Shown here: positions 40,477-48,871 of the stretch, one piece after another
Layout: every line of letters starts with the position of its first letter
Position numbering within the stretch: the first letter of the stretch is position 1
NCBI GenBank assembly: GCA_034430595.1
Contig: DAOUEL010000031.1
Coordinates: 62,001-126,000 of the forward strand
Direction: 5' to 3'
Origin: E44-bin32 sp034430595
GTDB lineage: Bacteria > Chloroflexota > Anaerolineae > Anaerolineales > E44-bin32
Length of the DNA: 64,000 nt
The notes under the pieces: generated by a model
Seen by the model: only the letters and a program-made list of their open reading frames with translations
What the model was told of the DNA's origin: nothing
Databases searched by the model: none
Position numbers and translations under genes: made by a program

Positions 40477-41370
40477 ATGCCTCTTTGGAACTCGTATGCA
40501 CAGCCGACCTCGGTCGACGATGCGCTCGCAGCCCTGGCAGACTGCGCCGGTCAAACCGCAATCATCGCCGGCGGCACCGACCTGCTGCTCGACATGCAGC
40601 AGGGCCGACATGCTCCCGTTGAGCTGCTCGTGGACGTGACCCGGATCGAGGAGATGTCCTTAATCGAACGTGACGCTGACCATATCTTCCTTGGAGCGGC
40701 GGTGACACATTCGGCGATCGTAGCCAATGGCCTTCTTCAAGAGCACACGTCCTGCCTAGTCGAGGGCTGCGGACTGATTGGCGGACCGCAGGTCCGCAAC
40801 GTCGCCACGATCGGCGGCAATGTCGCCCACGCTCTGCCCGCCGGGGACGGTACCATCGCCCTGCTCGCACTGGACGCCCAAGCAATGATCGCTTCGAGAG
40901 GCGGCCGGACATGGAAACCGCTGTCCGATCTCTTCGCCGGACCCGGCGAAACCTCCTTCGACCGCAGTAAGGAGATCCTGGTCGGTTTCAGACTGCCGCT
41001 CAGAGGTATAAAGGAAGGGTCCGCCTTCCGGCGGGTAATGCGGCCGCAGGGTGTGGCGATCGCTATTCTAAATATGGCAATCTGGCTTCGGCAGGCCACG
41101 GATGGCACGCTGGATGACATCCGGCTGGCAATCGGACCGGGCGGCCCGGTGCCGTTCCGGGCTATCCTGACTGAGAACGCCCTGCGCGGCGGAAATGCTA
41201 CTCAGGAGGCATTAACTGCCGCAACTGAAACGCTGCTCAGTGAAGTGCAGCTGCGTACGAGCAGGCACCGCGCCACGCATGCATATCGCGCTCATCTAAC
41301 GGGTCCTTTGCTCGATCGAACGATCACGGCTGCTCTGGAAAACCTGAACACGATGATGCCGGAGAGCTGA
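40477..41370 (+). CDS. Molybdenum hydroxylase FAD-binding subunit (CoxM/XdhB-like)
   Basis: A 297-residue FAD subunit of a xanthine-oxidase-family enzyme. The FAD-binding signatures are GQTAIIAGGTDLLLDMQQG (about 25-43), the TIGGNVAHALPAGDG segment (about 109-123; TIGGN binds FAD) and GPQVRNVA. A C-terminal CO-deh-type domain from about 190 ends in RATHAYRAHL. It would take electrons from the Fe-S/Mo chain encoded next. Start at ATG 40477 (GAGAG upstream); the frame extends back to 40393. 40 bases before the partner gene. Confidence 0.85.
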   Translation: MPLWNSYAQPTSVDDALAALADCAGQTAIIAGGTDLLLDMQQGRHAPVELLVDVTRIEEMSLIERDADHIFLGAAVTHSAIVANGLLQEHTSCLVEGCGLIGGPQVRNVATIGGNVAHALPAGDGTIALLALDAQAMIASRGGRTWKPLSDLFAGPGETSFDRSKEILVGFRLPLRGIKEGSAFRRVMRPQGVAIAILNMAIWLRQATDGTLDDIRLAIGPGGPVPFRAILTENALRGGNATQEALTAATETLLSEVQLRTSRHRATHAYRAHLTGPLLDRTITAALENLNTMMPES

Positions 41371-41410
41371 GCACTTAGCGCTTATTCGTTCTTATGACAG
41401 GGTGCCATCC

Positions 41411-44194
41411 ATGACGAACATGCTCTCTTTCAAGGTTAATGGGCAGGATCAGCGGCTCGAAATCGAGCCGGACGAAATGCTATCCGACGTGCTGCGGGTG
41501 CGGTTAGGCCTGACCGGTACCAAGATCGCATGCAACGAAGCCGAATGCGGATCATGCACGGTGCTGCTCAACGGTCAGCCGGTGCTCTCCTGTACCCTGC
41601 CGGCCTTGAAGGCCGAGGGGAATGAGGTGCGCACGATCGAATCGCTCAGAGGTGGCGGCGCCCTCCACCCGCTTCAAGAAGCGTTTATCGAGCACGGCGC
41701 GATCCAGTGCGGATTCTGTATTCCAGGCCAGATCATGACCGCGCTCGCTCTGCTGGAGAGAAACCCTTCACCCTCCGAAGGTGAGATCCGCTACGCCCTG
41801 AAGGATACGTTGTGCCGCTGCGGTGGGTATTCCTCCATCGTGCATGCCGTGCAGGCAGCAGCCGAGAGCCTGCGGGAGAAAAAGCCGGTCGCCCGACCGG
41901 TTTTCACCCCAAGCGGCAACTACCAATATATTGGTCGCCCAGCGGTACGCCCTGATGCCCAGGCAAAGGCCGACGGCAGCGCGATGTTCACCGATGACTT
42001 CAGCTTCCCGGGCATGCTCTATGCCCGTGTACTGCGGGCAGGCATCCCGCATGCCTGCGTGAAATCCATCAACACCTCTACAGCCGCATCGCTGCCGGGA
42101 GTGCATGCCGTCCTCACGGCGGCGGATATTCCGGGCGAGATCAACCATGGCCTGGTGACTCGCGACTGGCCAGCGCTGATCGGAATCGGCCAGAAAGCCC
42201 GCTACGTCGGTGACGCGCTGGCGATTGTCGCTGCTGATAGCTACAGGATTGCCTCGGCCGCGATCGAGCAGATCGAGGTCGAACTCGAGCCACTGCCGGT
42301 TGTCACCAGCGCCGTCGATGCCGATCAACCCGGCGCACCGCTCGTACATGAAGACGGCAACCTGCTGGATGAGATAAAGGTTGCCAAAGGTGACCTCGAG
42401 GCGGGATTTTCAGCCGCCGACGTGCTGCTCGAAGGCACCTATGAGACGCCGACGATGGAACATATCTTCATGGAGCCTGAGTGCAGCATCGCCCGCCCGC
42501 TGCCGGATGGTCGGATGGAGATTTACGTCGGTTCACAGATCCCCTACGCCGACCGTGAGCAGGTTGCGGCCTGCCTGGGCCTGCCGCAGGAGCAGGTGCA
42601 TGTCATCGGGACGCTGGTCGGCGGCGGATTCGGCGGCAAAGAGGACATCGCCGGCCAGATCCACGCCGCGCTGCTGGCGCAGGCTACCGGGCGTCCGGTC
42701 AAACTGCTCTTCGACCGGCACGAAAGCCTGCTCGTCCACCCCAAACGTCACGCCACGCGCATCAAGATCAAGCTGGGCGCAAAAGCGGACGGCAGGTTGA
42801 CCTCGGTGCTGACCGAGCTCTATGGCGATACGGGAGCCTACGCTTCGCTCGGTGAGCACGTCATGACGCGCGCCACGACCCACTCATCCGGCCCATATAT
42901 CAGCCCGAACGTGCGCGCCGTCTGCCGTGCGATGTATACGAACAACCCACCGGCGGGGGCATTTCGCGGCTTCGGCGCACTGCAGGCTGCATTTGCGATC
43001 GAGATCGCCATCGACGAGCTCGCACATCAAATCGGTAAGGATCCGATCGAACTGCGTAAGCTGAACGCGCTGCGGGATGATTCGATCACGAACACCGGCC
43101 AGCATCTCGATCACAGCGTCGGGTTGCTGGAATGTATCGAACGGGTCGAGTCTGAACTTCACCGCCAATGCGGGGAAATCGATCCGTTCCAGGCACAGGT
43201 GGTGGCAGGCCATCCGAATCTGCGGCGAGCCTGGGGTTTCGCCATCGCTTTCAAGAACACCGGCCTGGGCGGAGGCGCGCCCGATAAGGCTGGCGCCGAG
43301 GTCGAACTCTACGACGATGGATCGATTGAAGCGCGCACTTCCTCGGCCGAGATCGGCCAGGGCCTGGTGAGCGTGCTGCAGTTAATCGCAGCCGAAGAAC
43401 TGGGAACTGAATTGGACCAGGTGCGGGTGCTGCTCTCGGACACCGATCGGACGCTGGATGGCGGGCCGACGACCGGCTCACGCCAGACCTTTGTGAGTGG
43501 TAACGCCGTCCGGCATGCTGCCGGCGCACTGCGCCAGGCGATGAGCGCCACGCTCTCCGAAAAGTACGACGTCCCCCCGGAATCGATCCACTACATCGGC
43601 GGCCTGGCTCAAGTGAACGGATACAGCGTGCCGCTGGCAGAGGTAGCGGCGCTGATGCGACAGGAGGGTCGCGAACCGCGCGCCGCCTATGAGTATTGGG
43701 CGCCGCAGACCGAGCCGCTCGGCCAGGGTGGCGATATGCATTTTGCCTTCTCCTTCGCCGCACAGGCTGCGGAGGTCGAAGTCGATCTCCAGACCGGCGA
43801 GGTCCACGTCCCGCGCGTGATCGCGGCGACCGATGTGGGTCAGGCGATCAACCCGCTCGGCCTGCAGGGTCAAATCGAGGGTGGCGTAGTCATGGGCCTG
43901 GGCCACACGCTCACGGAAGAGTTCATTCTCGAAAACGGTCAGGTCGTCACCGACCGTATGGCTCGCTACCGCATGCCATCGATCCACCAGGCACCTGAAA
44001 TTATCTCAATCATTGTCGAGCATCCGACCCGTGAGGGTCCGTACGGCGCCAAGGGCGTGGGCGAGATCTCAACCATGCCGACACCACCGGCGATCCTGAA
44101 TGGGATCTACCATGCCTGCGCGGTTCGTCTACGCCGTCTGCCGGTGGACCAGGATTGGCTTGCACTGGAAATCGCCTCACACCAGCTTTCCTGA
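41411..44194 (+). CDS. Fused 2Fe-2S and molybdopterin subunits of an aldehyde/xanthine-type hydroxylase
   Basis: A 927-residue chain joining CoxS- and CoxL-like parts, as in the D. gigas aldehyde oxidoreductase MOP. Cluster I: C41, C46, C49, C61; cluster II: C100, C103, C135, C137. The Mo-pterin part (about 175-927) has GGGFGGKED, the active-site loop region NNPPAGAFRGFGALQA and the catalytic Glu885 in GAKGVGEIS. The AYRCSFR loop of aerobic CO dehydrogenase is absent and AFRGFG is the aldehyde/xanthine form, so it should hydroxylate an aldehyde or N-heterocycle. AGGG precedes ATG 41411; GTG 41402 is alternative. Confidence 0.85.
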   Translation: MTNMLSFKVNGQDQRLEIEPDEMLSDVLRVRLGLTGTKIACNEAECGSCTVLLNGQPVLSCTLPALKAEGNEVRTIESLRGGGALHPLQEAFIEHGAIQCGFCIPGQIMTALALLERNPSPSEGEIRYALKDTLCRCGGYSSIVHAVQAAAESLREKKPVARPVFTPSGNYQYIGRPAVRPDAQAKADGSAMFTDDFSFPGMLYARVLRAGIPHACVKSINTSTAASLPGVHAVLTAADIPGEINHGLVTRDWPALIGIGQKARYVGDALAIVAADSYRIASAAIEQIEVELEPLPVVTSAVDADQPGAPLVHEDGNLLDEIKVAKGDLEAGFSAADVLLEGTYETPTMEHIFMEPECSIARPLPDGRMEIYVGSQIPYADREQVAACLGLPQEQVHVIGTLVGGGFGGKEDIAGQIHAALLAQATGRPVKLLFDRHESLLVHPKRHATRIKIKLGAKADGRLTSVLTELYGDTGAYASLGEHVMTRATTHSSGPYISPNVRAVCRAMYTNNPPAGAFRGFGALQAAFAIEIAIDELAHQIGKDPIELRKLNALRDDSITNTGQHLDHSVGLLECIERVESELHRQCGEIDPFQAQVVAGHPNLRRAWGFAIAFKNTGLGGGAPDKAGAEVELYDDGSIEARTSSAEIGQGLVSVLQLIAAEELGTELDQVRVLLSDTDRTLDGGPTTGSRQTFVSGNAVRHAAGALRQAMSATLSEKYDVPPESIHYIGGLAQVNGYSVPLAEVAALMRQEGREPRAAYEYWAPQTEPLGQGGDMHFAFSFAAQAAEVEVDLQTGEVHVPRVIAATDVGQAINPLGLQGQIEGGVVMGLGHTLTEEFILENGQVVTDRMARYRMPSIHQAPEIISIIVEHPTREGPYGAKGVGEISTMPTPPAILNGIYHACAVRLRRLPVDQDWLALEIASHQLS

Positions 44195-44250
44195 CCAGGC
44201 TCGCGCACACCTCGTTCAATGCGAAGAACCTCCCTCACGCCGGGTGACTT

Positions 44251-44265
44251 CCTGCACTGTGCAGG
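44251..44265. promoter_or_regulatory. Palindrome before HdrC-like gene
   Basis: CCTGCAC-T-GTGCAGG is a perfect 15-base palindrome directly followed by GGAGGAG, 34 bases before the TTG start. It could be an operator or a hairpin that hides a ribosome-binding site. Confidence 0.35.
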
Positions 44266-44298
44266 GAGGAGCCCGAGGGTTACCATTTTGGATGCAAA

Positions 44299-44718
44299 TT
44301 GACCAAATATCGGTGGCTCGTTGAACCAAGCGCAAGTGACATCCGGAGATCATTCGAATTGGACACCGGCCCGGAACCATCAAACACGAGCACTGCCTCA
44401 CCACAATCCAGCCGCCGGGGCCCTCTGCGGGCGATTATTCTCGCCTCGACCGGTGAAGATATCGGCCGCTGCACCCACTGCGACCTGTGCGAGAAGTATC
44501 TGCAGCCGGGAATGGATCTCACGATCGGTGAGTTGATGCAGTCCGCCACGCGCGATGAAGGCCGGGCGTTAAGCAGCCGCACGCTCTGGCTTGCGGACGA
44601 CCTGCTCGGCCGGGCGCTGCGCTGCCAGGCCGGCCTCGACATCGCATCGATTGTGCTCGTCCTGCAGCGCGAGGCTATCGAGCGCGGCTACGAACCGCCA
44701 CCTGAAAATGGCCGCTGA
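44299..44718 (+). CDS. HdrC-like iron-sulfur protein with degraded second cluster
   Basis: A 139-residue protein. From about 44 it follows the HdrC (heterodisulfide reductase C) pattern: RCTHCDLCEKYL gives C58, C61, C64 of a first [4Fe-4S] motif (the fourth, after xxxC, is missing), then LTIGELMQSA, and ALSSRTLWLADDLLGRALRCQAGLDI where HdrC normally has LWxCxxCxxCxxRCPxGvDI. There only C109 remains. The first ~40 residues are Ser/Pro-rich and unlike HdrC, so the true start may lie within; TTG 44299 is the first start in frame. It lies between the Mo hydroxylase and CooC-like genes. A single cluster or none is possible. Confidence 0.6.
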   Translation: MTKYRWLVEPSASDIRRSFELDTGPEPSNTSTASPQSSRRGPLRAIILASTGEDIGRCTHCDLCEKYLQPGMDLTIGELMQSATRDEGRALSSRTLWLADDLLGRALRCQAGLDIASIVLVLQREAIERGYEPPPENGR

Positions 44719-44748
44719 CGAGCACCGGGCGGGGAGGTGGAAATCACG

Positions 44749-45531
44749 ATGAAACTAGCAATCACCGGCAAAGGGGGAGTTGGCAAGACCACGCTCACCA
44801 GCCTGCTTGCCTACGCCTACGCCAGCCGGGGCTTCCATGTGCTGGCAATCGACGCCGATCCCTCGCCCTGCCTTGGGCAAGCGCTCGGCATGCCCTCCGA
44901 ACTGCTCGAAAAGCTCACCCCCATCTCCCAGATGGATGAGCTGATCTTCGAGCGCACCGGTGCGCAGCCGGGCACGACCGGTGGGTATTTCAAACTCAAC
45001 CCGCGCGTCGACGACCTGCCTGACCGCTTCGCCGCCGAACACCGCTCGATCAAGATGCTTGAATTGGGTGCGGTCGACTTGGGCGGGTCAGGCTGCATCT
45101 GCCCGGAAAGCGCCATCCTGCGCTCGCTCATCACGCACATCCTGCTCCGCCGCGATGAAGTCGTGCTGCTCGACATGTACGCCGGCGTCGAGCACCTCGG
45201 CCGGGCAACGGCTGATGCCGTCGACGCGATGCTGATCGTGGTCGAACCGACCGCTCGCAGCCTGGGCACCGCGGAGCAGATCAAGGAACTGGCACAGGAC
45301 ATCAAGCTCGAGCAGCTCTTTATCGTCGGCAGCAAGGTCCAGAACCAGGCTGATCGCGATTTCATAAAGGAAAACTCGCCCGGCCTGCCTGTGCTGGGGT
45401 ACCTGCCGGATGATTCGCTGGTGCGTCAGGCTGACCGTCAGGGTGAATCGGTCTACGATCTGGCACCCGAGCTCGTGACCGCGGCGAACCAGATCATCGA
45501 TGGTCTGGAGAGCGTGCTGACGCACGAATAA
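44749..45531 (+). CDS. CooC-like nickel-insertion ATPase
   Basis: A 260-residue P-loop protein. Deviant Walker A GKGGVGKTT lies at 7-15, AIDADPSPCLGQALG at about 32-46, and the ICPESAILRSLITHILL stretch (about 119-135) with C118/C120-like Cys near GSGCICP matches CooC, which delivers Ni to carbon monoxide dehydrogenase and acetyl-CoA synthase. It is the only marker of a CODH/ACS in the window; no CODH catalytic gene is seen. ATG 44749 is 11 bases after GGGGAGG; GTG 44737 in frame is less likely. Follows the HdrC-like gene by 30 bases. Confidence 0.8.
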   Translation: MKLAITGKGGVGKTTLTSLLAYAYASRGFHVLAIDADPSPCLGQALGMPSELLEKLTPISQMDELIFERTGAQPGTTGGYFKLNPRVDDLPDRFAAEHRSIKMLELGAVDLGGSGCICPESAILRSLITHILLRRDEVVLLDMYAGVEHLGRATADAVDAMLIVVEPTARSLGTAEQIKELAQDIKLEQLFIVGSKVQNQADRDFIKENSPGLPVLGYLPDDSLVRQADRQGESVYDLAPELVTAANQIIDGLESVLTHE

Positions 45532-45604
45532 AGCTCTACGGGGCATACGTCATATCAGCAGGACGACAAATTTCCTGTTTTGGACTGATTTTGGTCAATA
45601 TTAA

Positions 45605-45632
45605 TTGACTCGAGGTTGATAAGCCCTATACT
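45605..45632 (+). promoter_or_regulatory. Sigma-70 promoter for metVF gene
   Basis: TTGACT (45605-45610), a 16-base spacer and TATACT (45627-45632) form a strong promoter. Transcription would start near 45639, downstream of the TTG at 45616, which excludes that codon as start. Confidence 0.7.
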
Positions 45633-45705
45633 CAGAAGAGAAGTCAACCAGACACGCTATCGCCAGCTTGAGCACAGCTGGCCAAAAGCTATTCGGGAGC
45701 CGGTC

Positions 45706-47193
45706 ATGTCCGTATTTTCACCTCGCCGCTATCAGGCACCCTTTAAACCGTACCGCCGTGATGAGGAAACACTGCCACTGCGCGCCTTCACCGCCTTTGA
45801 GCAGACCGTGAAAAGCGCGCTTTTCAGCTGCCGCATGTGCGGCAACTGCATTCTGCAGGAAACGGCCTTTATCTGCCCGATGACCTGCCCCAAAGGCCTG
45901 CGCAACGGCCTGTGCGGCGGCGCCTCATCCGAACACTGCGAGGTCGACCCATCCCGGCCATGCACCTGGTACAAGATCTACGAGCGGGCAGAACGCCTCG
46001 GGCGCACCGAACGCCTGCTGGAGATCAATGCTCCCGTTGACGGCTCCCGTGTCGGTCATGAGACCTGGCTCGATCTGGTGCGGGTGTACCGCGAGCGCAA
46101 TGCCGGTCCACACGTAGGTGATTTCTTCGTGAATCGTGAGAAATTCAACCAGGAGTGGGACGACTTCTTCTATGCCGTCCGCCAGCCCGACTGGTGGCTG
46201 GGCGACGCACTCTACCACCCCCCTGCGTACGACGCGCCGATCTCACTGCTCGAAGCCAACCTGCGCACCGGCGAATTTGTCACGACGGCCGAGATCGCCC
46301 CGCCGTTGGGTGCCTCGGGTAAGATCATTGATAAGAAAGCCGGTTGGCTGAAGGGTCTGGTCACAGCGGCGAACTTCACCGATAACGCTTCCGCCTCAGC
46401 CCGCATGAACAGCATGGCCTCGAGCCACATCTGCCTCGAGACCGGTCTCGAGCCGATCATGCAGCTGCAGGCTCGCGACCGCAGCCGGGTGGTGATCGAA
46501 TCCGACGCGATGGGTGCAGCCGGGCTCGGCATCCGCAACATACTCTGCCTGAGCGGCGACCACCACCGCTTCGGCCCGGCGCCGATGACCAAGCCTGACC
46601 AGTTCGATATGGACGCCGTGCAGGTGCTGTGGATGCTGCGCCGCATGCGTGACGATGGCATATACCTCGATGGTCGGTCGATCAAGCAGCGCCCGCAGTT
46701 CTTCCTCGGTGCGGCCGGCTCGCCCTTTGGTGCACCGTCGAAATATGAGGCGATCCGTGCAGAGAAGAAGATCAACGCCGGGGCACAGTTCATTCAAACC
46801 CAGCCCATCTTCGACTATGATGGCTTCCTGAAGTGGCTGGAAGCGCTCGACCAGCGCAACTTGCTGGACAAGGTGTATCTCCTACCGGGCCTGATCCCGC
46901 TCAAGAGTGCTCGCGCGGCACACTTTATGGCTGACGATGTGCCCGGCGTAGTCATTCCCCCGGACATTCTTGCCCGTATGGATGCCGCCGGCGACGATAA
47001 GGAAGCACAGCAGGAAACCGGTGTCACGATCGCGCTTGAAATGATCGAGAAGCTCAAGGCGACCCCCGGAATCAGCGGTATGCATATCATGGCCGTCCAC
47101 TGGGAGGACATCGTTCCTCGCCTGGTGGAAGAGGCTGGCCTGCCGCACCCAAGCATCACCGAACTAGTCGAAGCGGTTGAAGCCGAGGAGTAG
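45706..47193 (+). CDS. MetV-MetF fusion: methylenetetrahydrofolate reductase with Cys-rich N-terminal domain
   Basis: A 495-residue fusion. Residues about 30-90 form the MetV/PF12225-type domain with eight cysteines (C42, C45, C48, C57, C61, C70, C78, C86), which can bind zinc or Fe-S. After a linker (90-185) a MetF TIM barrel follows: GEFVTTAEIAPPLGASG, NFTDNASASARMNSMA, MQLQARDRSRVVIESDAMGAAGLGIRNILCLSGD and FIQTQPIFDYDGFLKWLE. In acetogens MetV and MetF are separate subunits; here they are one chain. It reduces methylene-THF to methyl-THF in the Wood-Ljungdahl methyl branch. GGGAG precedes ATG 45706. Confidence 0.85.
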   Translation: MSVFSPRRYQAPFKPYRRDEETLPLRAFTAFEQTVKSALFSCRMCGNCILQETAFICPMTCPKGLRNGLCGGASSEHCEVDPSRPCTWYKIYERAERLGRTERLLEINAPVDGSRVGHETWLDLVRVYRERNAGPHVGDFFVNREKFNQEWDDFFYAVRQPDWWLGDALYHPPAYDAPISLLEANLRTGEFVTTAEIAPPLGASGKIIDKKAGWLKGLVTAANFTDNASASARMNSMASSHICLETGLEPIMQLQARDRSRVVIESDAMGAAGLGIRNILCLSGDHHRFGPAPMTKPDQFDMDAVQVLWMLRRMRDDGIYLDGRSIKQRPQFFLGAAGSPFGAPSKYEAIRAEKKINAGAQFIQTQPIFDYDGFLKWLEALDQRNLLDKVYLLPGLIPLKSARAAHFMADDVPGVVIPPDILARMDAAGDDKEAQQETGVTIALEMIEKLKATPGISGMHIMAVHWEDIVPRLVEEAGLPHPSITELVEAVEAEE

Positions 47194-47230
47194 GCAACTC
47201 CTGGACTTTCGACGAACAAACCCAGCTTCC

Positions 47231-47260
47231 AACATCCCCTGTCCTGCGGCAGGGGATGTT
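47231..47260 (+). terminator. Hairpin between metVF and homocysteine methyltransferase genes
   Basis: AACATCCCCTG and CAGGGGATGTT form a perfect 11-base stem around an eight-base loop, 21 bases before the next ATG. No T-run follows, so attenuator or processing site is as likely as terminator. Confidence 0.5.
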
Positions 47261-47281
47261 CATACCTGATGGAGAGTTATC

Positions 47282-48169
47282 ATGACGCAAGACCTCCGTT
47301 CCTGGATCGAAGAACAGCCATGGATCATGCTCGATGGTGCCATGGGCAGCCTGCTGATCGCAGCCGGAATCCCGCAGGGCACCGCCTCCGAACTCTGGAA
47401 TGCCGAACAGCCGGATGAGATTGCCGCGATCTACCAGGCCTATCTCGACGCCGGCGCCCAGATCATCCTCACAAACTCATTCGGCGGCAGCCCGTTCCGC
47501 TTGAGCAAGCATGGCTTGCAGGAACGTGGAGCTGAGCTCAATCGTGCTGCGGCTGAGATTGCGCGTAAAATCGCTGACCAGTCCGATCGTCAGGTGTTCG
47601 TCGCTGGTTCCATGGGTCCCTCCGGTGAGCTGATGCAGCCGCTCGGACCGCTTTCGCCCGAGGATGCTCGCGTGGGCTTCGCGGAGCAGGCTCGCGCCCT
47701 GGCCGCGGGCGGAGTCGACTTGCTTTGGGTGGAAACAATGAGCGATCTGACCGAAGTCAAATCCGCCCTGGAGGGCATCCGCGCGGTAGTCGAGCTGCCC
47801 TTCGCGGTCACGATGACCTTCGAATCGCGCGGGCGGACGATGATGGGCGTGACCCCGGAAGCGGCGCTCGAAACGCTGATGCCGTACGAACCGATTGCGA
47901 TTGGCGCCAACTGCGGCAACGGGCCGACGGAAATTGAAGGTGTGATTGAACACATGACGGCCGCCAATCCGCCGGTTCCGCTGATCGCTAAATCGAACGC
48001 CGGCATGCCCCGGCTCGACGGCGATCAAATTGTGTACGATGCCACGCCGGCTGTGATGGCCGAGCATGCAGTACGTGTGCGGGACCTGGGTGCGCGTTTA
48101 ATCGGCGGCTGCTGCGGCAGCACTCCGGAGCATATCGCTGCAATGCATGCCGCGCTCAGAGCACAGTAG
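47282..48169 (+). CDS. Homocysteine S-methyltransferase family protein
   Basis: A 295-residue Hcy-binding TIM barrel like the first domain of MetH. It opens with MLDGAMGSLLIAAGIPQG; ILTNSFGGSPFRLSKHG, FVAGSMGPSGELMQPLG and IGANCGNGP (Cys about 210) follow, and LIGGCCGSTPEHIAAMH carries the C276/C277 pair; these three Cys bind the catalytic zinc. It methylates homocysteine, from a methyl-corrinoid or methyl donor. With the separate pterin domain (36911) and activation-like domain (37772) this gives a split methionine-synthase set, lacking the cobalamin domain. GGAG lies before ATG 47282. Confidence 0.85.
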   Translation: MTQDLRSWIEEQPWIMLDGAMGSLLIAAGIPQGTASELWNAEQPDEIAAIYQAYLDAGAQIILTNSFGGSPFRLSKHGLQERGAELNRAAAEIARKIADQSDRQVFVAGSMGPSGELMQPLGPLSPEDARVGFAEQARALAAGGVDLLWVETMSDLTEVKSALEGIRAVVELPFAVTMTFESRGRTMMGVTPEAALETLMPYEPIAIGANCGNGPTEIEGVIEHMTAANPPVPLIAKSNAGMPRLDGDQIVYDATPAVMAEHAVRVRDLGARLIGGCCGSTPEHIAAMHAALRAQ

Positions 48170-48203
48170 CTCAGACCAAATCAGCGATATACACAAAATA
48201 AAA

Positions 48204-48237
48204 GTTGAGCGCTCATCCTGCGGTGTGAGCACTCAAC
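48204..48237. repeat. Hairpin after homocysteine methyltransferase gene
   Basis: GTTGAGCGCTCA and TGAGCACTCAAC pair over 11 of 12 positions around ten bases, 35 bases past the stop codon. Possibly a terminator without T-run or part of the repeat element that follows at 48246. Confidence 0.4.
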
Positions 48238-48245
48238 AATCCCGG

Positions 48246-48295
48246 ACGGGAGTCCGGCAGCCTTGTTGCCGGAGCGAAAGTACAGCTTTCGTGCT
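48246..48295. repeat. REP-like double-hairpin repeat, copy 1
   Basis: A 50-base element of two stem-loops: CCGGCA..TGCCGG and GCGAAAG..CTTTCGT. It matches copy 2 (49971-50020) at 42 of 50 positions; differing stem bases change together so that pairing is kept. It lies on the far side of uspA and hypE from copy 2. Confidence 0.65.
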
Positions 48296-48396
48296 TCTGT
48301 CATAGGGGCAGTTTGAAACCACTTCTCGATAATTTTCGATCCCTTAATCTCCCATTCCGGCCATAAGCAGAGCTTCCGGATTCCATGGCTGCAGCT

Positions 48397-48843
48397 TTAC
48401 AGCCGCCGCGAACGCACCAGCAGCAGCGGCCGGTCGACGCTCTGCAGCACACCGGCAGCAACGCTGCCGTAGAAGACCCGCTGTAAGCCGGTCCGGCCAT
48501 GACTTGCCATCGCGACCAGGTCAACGTCGTTTTCAGCCGCTGTGAGGATGATCGTCTCCACTACGGGACCCTGAGCGAGCACCGTCTCGACCTGAATTCC
48601 CTTCTCGCGGAATTCACCCTTCTTACCAGCCAGATACCCCTCCAATTCATCTTTCCTCTGCCGTGAGAGCTCCATGCTCACATCGGGATGCGATCCATGC
48701 GGCGCCATCAAACTGGACCCCGGTTCGTTCACATGCAGCAGAATCAGCTTGGAGCCAAACTCCAGGGCCAGCGACTCCACCTGTGGCAGGATCGCCTCCG
48801 CCCTTGCCGATCCGTCGAGGGGAACGAGTATTTTCTCAAACAA
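48397..48843 (-). CDS. Universal stress protein, UspA family
   Basis: A 148-residue UspA-like protein. FEKILVPLDGSARAEAILP at the start, LILLHVNEPG, then VDLVAMASHGRTGLQRVFYGSVAAGVLQSVDRPLLLV at about 110-146 hold the ATP-binding G-x2-G-x9-G-S/A motif. Such proteins bind ATP and help under stress; no partner is named. TTG at 48843 is preceded by AAGGAG, deciding this start over earlier ones in the same frame. It follows hypE by 28 bases on the minus strand and is bounded by the repeat copies. Confidence 0.8.
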   Translation of the reverse strand: MFEKILVPLDGSARAEAILPQVESLALEFGSKLILLHVNEPGSSLMAPHGSHPDVSMELSRQRKDELEGYLAGKKGEFREKGIQVETVLAQGPVVETIILTAAENDVDLVAMASHGRTGLQRVFYGSVAAGVLQSVDRPLLLVRSRRL

Positions 48844-48871
48844 GATGTTCTCCTTCTGCGTAAATGCAGGT

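Noticed and set aside
41411..44194. Aerobic CO dehydrogenase large subunit
   Set aside because: The AYRCSFR loop with the copper-binding Cys is missing and the 2Fe-2S domain is fused to the Mo chain, as in aldehyde oxidoreductases.
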